From the NCBI GenBank assembly GCA_003484685.1, contig DNBB01000020.1, positions 1-7,453 on the forward strand: a stretch of DNA of 7,453 nt, read 5' to 3'. Positions 6,226 to 7,453 of the stretch are shown here, one piece after another. Origin of the DNA: Candidatus Babelota bacterium. Lineage in GTDB: Bacteria; Babelota; Babeliae; Babelales; Babelaceae. Numbering within the stretch: the stretch's first letter is position 1; each line of letters opens with the position of its first letter. The notes beneath the pieces were generated by a model that worked only from the letters and a program-made list of their open reading frames with translations, was not told where the DNA came from and did no database searches. A program made the position numbers and the translations under genes.

Positions 6226-6452
6226 AAGCCAAAATGCAAACAAGATACCAATTCATTTTTCTCATTACATTGTGATAGATCTGTTCTTTACAAACGTGAA
6301 ATTATTATTAATCCCAGATTGCCTATACTTGATCCAAATATGAAAAATGTAAGTTTAGTATCCAAATAGAATCATTGCCCTCAATAGCCCGCGCGCGATA
6401 TAGTACCTCTGTATTATAATATCTTTGGCATTTTGCAGAGGGTTTCCCATTT
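6226..6452. other. Intergenic region with one good -10 box
   Basis: These 227 AT-rich bases separate the 540-residue protein gene from the next unit. I see no terminator hairpin after 6225 and no credible small gene. The only clear signal is TATAAT at 6415-6420, which would start transcription of the downstream gene near 6427. Confidence 0.5.
6415..6420 (+). promoter_or_regulatory. Candidate -10 box for the gene at 6453
   Basis: TATAAT matches the consensus exactly and lies 32 bases before the start codon. No convincing -35 box is found 16-18 bases upstream: that position is GC-rich (gcgcgcg). The promoter may rely on an activator, or the match may be chance. Confidence 0.4.
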
Positions 6453-7031
6453 ATGGAATACAAAAATGCACTTGTCGCCATTTGTGCGCTTTTTTTGTGC
6501 GCAAACTTTGGCTTTCAAACAAATACCAGCTCGTCTGAATTACCACCGCTTGATTTTTACGGCACATTAACCGCGCGCAACAACGAAGTTTTTTCCTTTC
6601 GGTATCTCACCATATCCGGCCTTTATAAAGCCATACCCTGGCTTGCCGTTACCACATCACCCGAAGAAAACCCCTATAACAACACCACGCGGCTTGATTT
6701 AAAACAAATTTATCAAATTACTGTTCATCATGAACAAGCACCCATCAAATATAAACACAAGACGTTTATCCCGGTCTCACTGATACTCGTTAACGAAAAT
6801 GAACCCCATACATTTTTGGTAGAAACCAACCGTAAGATCATTTGCAAACAAATCTCACAATCCGGTCAGGAACTAACCAAAGAAATTACCTTTGATGCAA
6901 TTAACGAAATCAAAATTCTTGGGCATCAATCATCACAAGATAGCCAGGGAAAACATCAGAGCTCATCGACGCCCCACCAGGAGCAAAACATTACAGAAAT
7001 TGAAAAAACAGTACACTTTATCTCTGAGTAA
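6453..7031 (+). CDS. Exported protein of unknown function, upstream of trxA
   Basis: The family is not recognised. The 192-residue product begins with a signal-peptide-like stretch, MEYK then NALVAICALFLCANFGF, with likely cleavage around residues 20-28. The Cys residues at 11 and 16 do not form a classic lipobox. The central part (about 34-157) alternates hydrophobic and polar residues and looks beta-rich: LDFYGTLTARNNEVFSFRYL, RLDLKQIYQITV (80-91) and TFDAINEIKILG (146-157), the last two being similar strand-like segments. The C-terminal 35 residues are Ser, Gln and Glu rich and probably disordered. AGAGGG (6437-6442) lies 10 bases before the ATG. The gene is followed after 34 bases by trxA and probably shares its transcript. 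Confidence 0.78.
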   Translation: MEYKNALVAICALFLCANFGFQTNTSSSELPPLDFYGTLTARNNEVFSFRYLTISGLYKAIPWLAVTTSPEENPYNNTTRLDLKQIYQITVHHEQAPIKYKHKTFIPVSLILVNENEPHTFLVETNRKIICKQISQSGQELTKEITFDAINEIKILGHQSSQDSQGKHQSSSTPHQEQNITEIEKTVHFISE

Positions 7032-7065
7032 CCAGAACAAATATCAACAGAAAGGTTGAAAAACA

Positions 7066-7386
7066 ATGGTACATGCGATTACCTCAAGTAATTTTGATCA
7101 AGAAGTTATGCAATCAACAAAACCCGTCATCTTGGATATTGCCGCGTCCTGGTGTGGCCCTTGCCAAATGATGAAACCTATTTTTCATCAGGTAGCTGAA
7201 GAGCTCAAAGACACCTACACATTCGGCCAAGTTGATATTGACGAATCGCGTGACCTCGCAATCAAATTTGGCATCACCTCTGTTCCAAGCTTTATCTTTA
7301 TCAAAGATGGCGTTATTGTCGGCAAAGAGCGCGGCTATATGAGCCAAGTCGACCTCAAAGCAAAGATTGAACAAATTTTTGCCTAA
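7066..7386 (+). CDS. trxA: Thioredoxin
   Basis: This is a cytoplasmic thiol-disulfide reductant, recycled by thioredoxin reductase. The 106-residue protein is a complete single thioredoxin domain of the usual size. It has the active site WCGPC (29-33), the buried Asp24 in LDIAASWC that corresponds to Asp26 of the E. coli protein, and the cis-proline in SVPSF (Pro74), with DGVIVGKERGY (81-91) for the last strands. There is no signal peptide, so it should stay in the cytoplasm, unlike its upstream neighbour. AGAAAGG (7049-7055) precedes the ATG by about 10 bases. Most relatives have TVPT at the cis-proline loop and this one has SVPS, a conservative change. A hairpin follows 11 bases after the stop. 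Confidence 0.96.
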   Translation: MVHAITSSNFDQEVMQSTKPVILDIAASWCGPCQMMKPIFHQVAEELKDTYTFGQVDIDESRDLAIKFGITSVPSFIFIKDGVIVGKERGYMSQVDLKAKIEQIFA

Positions 7387-7397
7387 TCACTAAATAC

Positions 7398-7430
7398 AAC
7401 AAGCGGGGCTTTTTATTCCCCGCTTGTTCC
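7398..7430 (+). terminator. Probable intrinsic terminator after trxA
   Basis: A perfect 11-base inverted repeat, AACAAGCGGGG (7398-7408) and CCCCGCTTGTT (7418-7428), encloses a 9-base loop. The GC-rich stem is followed by CCTTCTTCTACTTCTT, pyrimidine-rich but not a pure T tract. The position just after the trxA stop fits a terminator on the plus strand. The minus-strand side has no T run, so bidirectional action is unlikely. Confidence 0.75.
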
Positions 7431-7453
7431 TTCTTCTACTTCTTATCCTGAAC

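Noticed and set aside
1..7453. CRISPR arrays, insertion sequences, phage or toxin-antitoxin genes, and ordinary tRNA genes
   Set aside because: I looked for regular repeats, transposase motifs, terminal inverted repeats and tRNA cloverleafs. Only the tmRNA tRNA-like domain was found.

Overview
The window looks like a chromosomal segment from a small-genome, probably host-associated bacterium. It has compact gene spacing, standard stop codons (TGA terminates two genes), Shine-Dalgarno sites before most genes, and several predicted exported proteins of no recognised family next to universal housekeeping genes. The mix of exported orphans, a protein with degenerate ankyrin-like segments and an odd tmRNA would fit Candidatus Dependentiae (TM6) or a similar intracellular lineage. 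That assignment is an impression from gene content, not a demonstrated placement.

Left part (1-1216, minus strand): a trans-translation locus. smpB (755-1216) lies upstream of ssrA, the tmRNA gene (6-438), on the same strand, with an unexplained stretch of 316 bases between them. The tmRNA has a complete tRNA-like domain, a clear first pseudoknot and an encoded CCA end. Its tag reading frame (345-238) appears to encode a 35-residue peptide with a transmembrane-like hydrophobic core, then RRKQ and a FAAA end. That is very unlike the usual short polar tag, and it is the most interesting object in the window.

Middle part (1321-4520): an exported alpha/beta-hydrolase-like protein runs convergently into a DUF2062-type membrane protein gene, with a 55-base 3' overlap of the two coding regions. 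Divergent from the DUF2062 gene is a two-gene unit: an unknown exported protein followed after 2 bases by tsaD, the t6A tRNA-modification gene.

Right part (4603-7453): a 540-residue exported protein with a duplicated glycine-rich membrane segment and weak ankyrin-like motifs, then a 227-base intergenic region with a good -10 box, a 192-residue exported unknown, trxA (thioredoxin), and a hairpin that probably terminates transcription. The trxA gene sits 34 bases after the unknown and is probably co-transcribed with it.

Together the recognised genes serve translation quality control (tmRNA, SmpB), tRNA modification (TsaD) and thiol redox balance (TrxA). The unknowns are mostly envelope or exported proteins.
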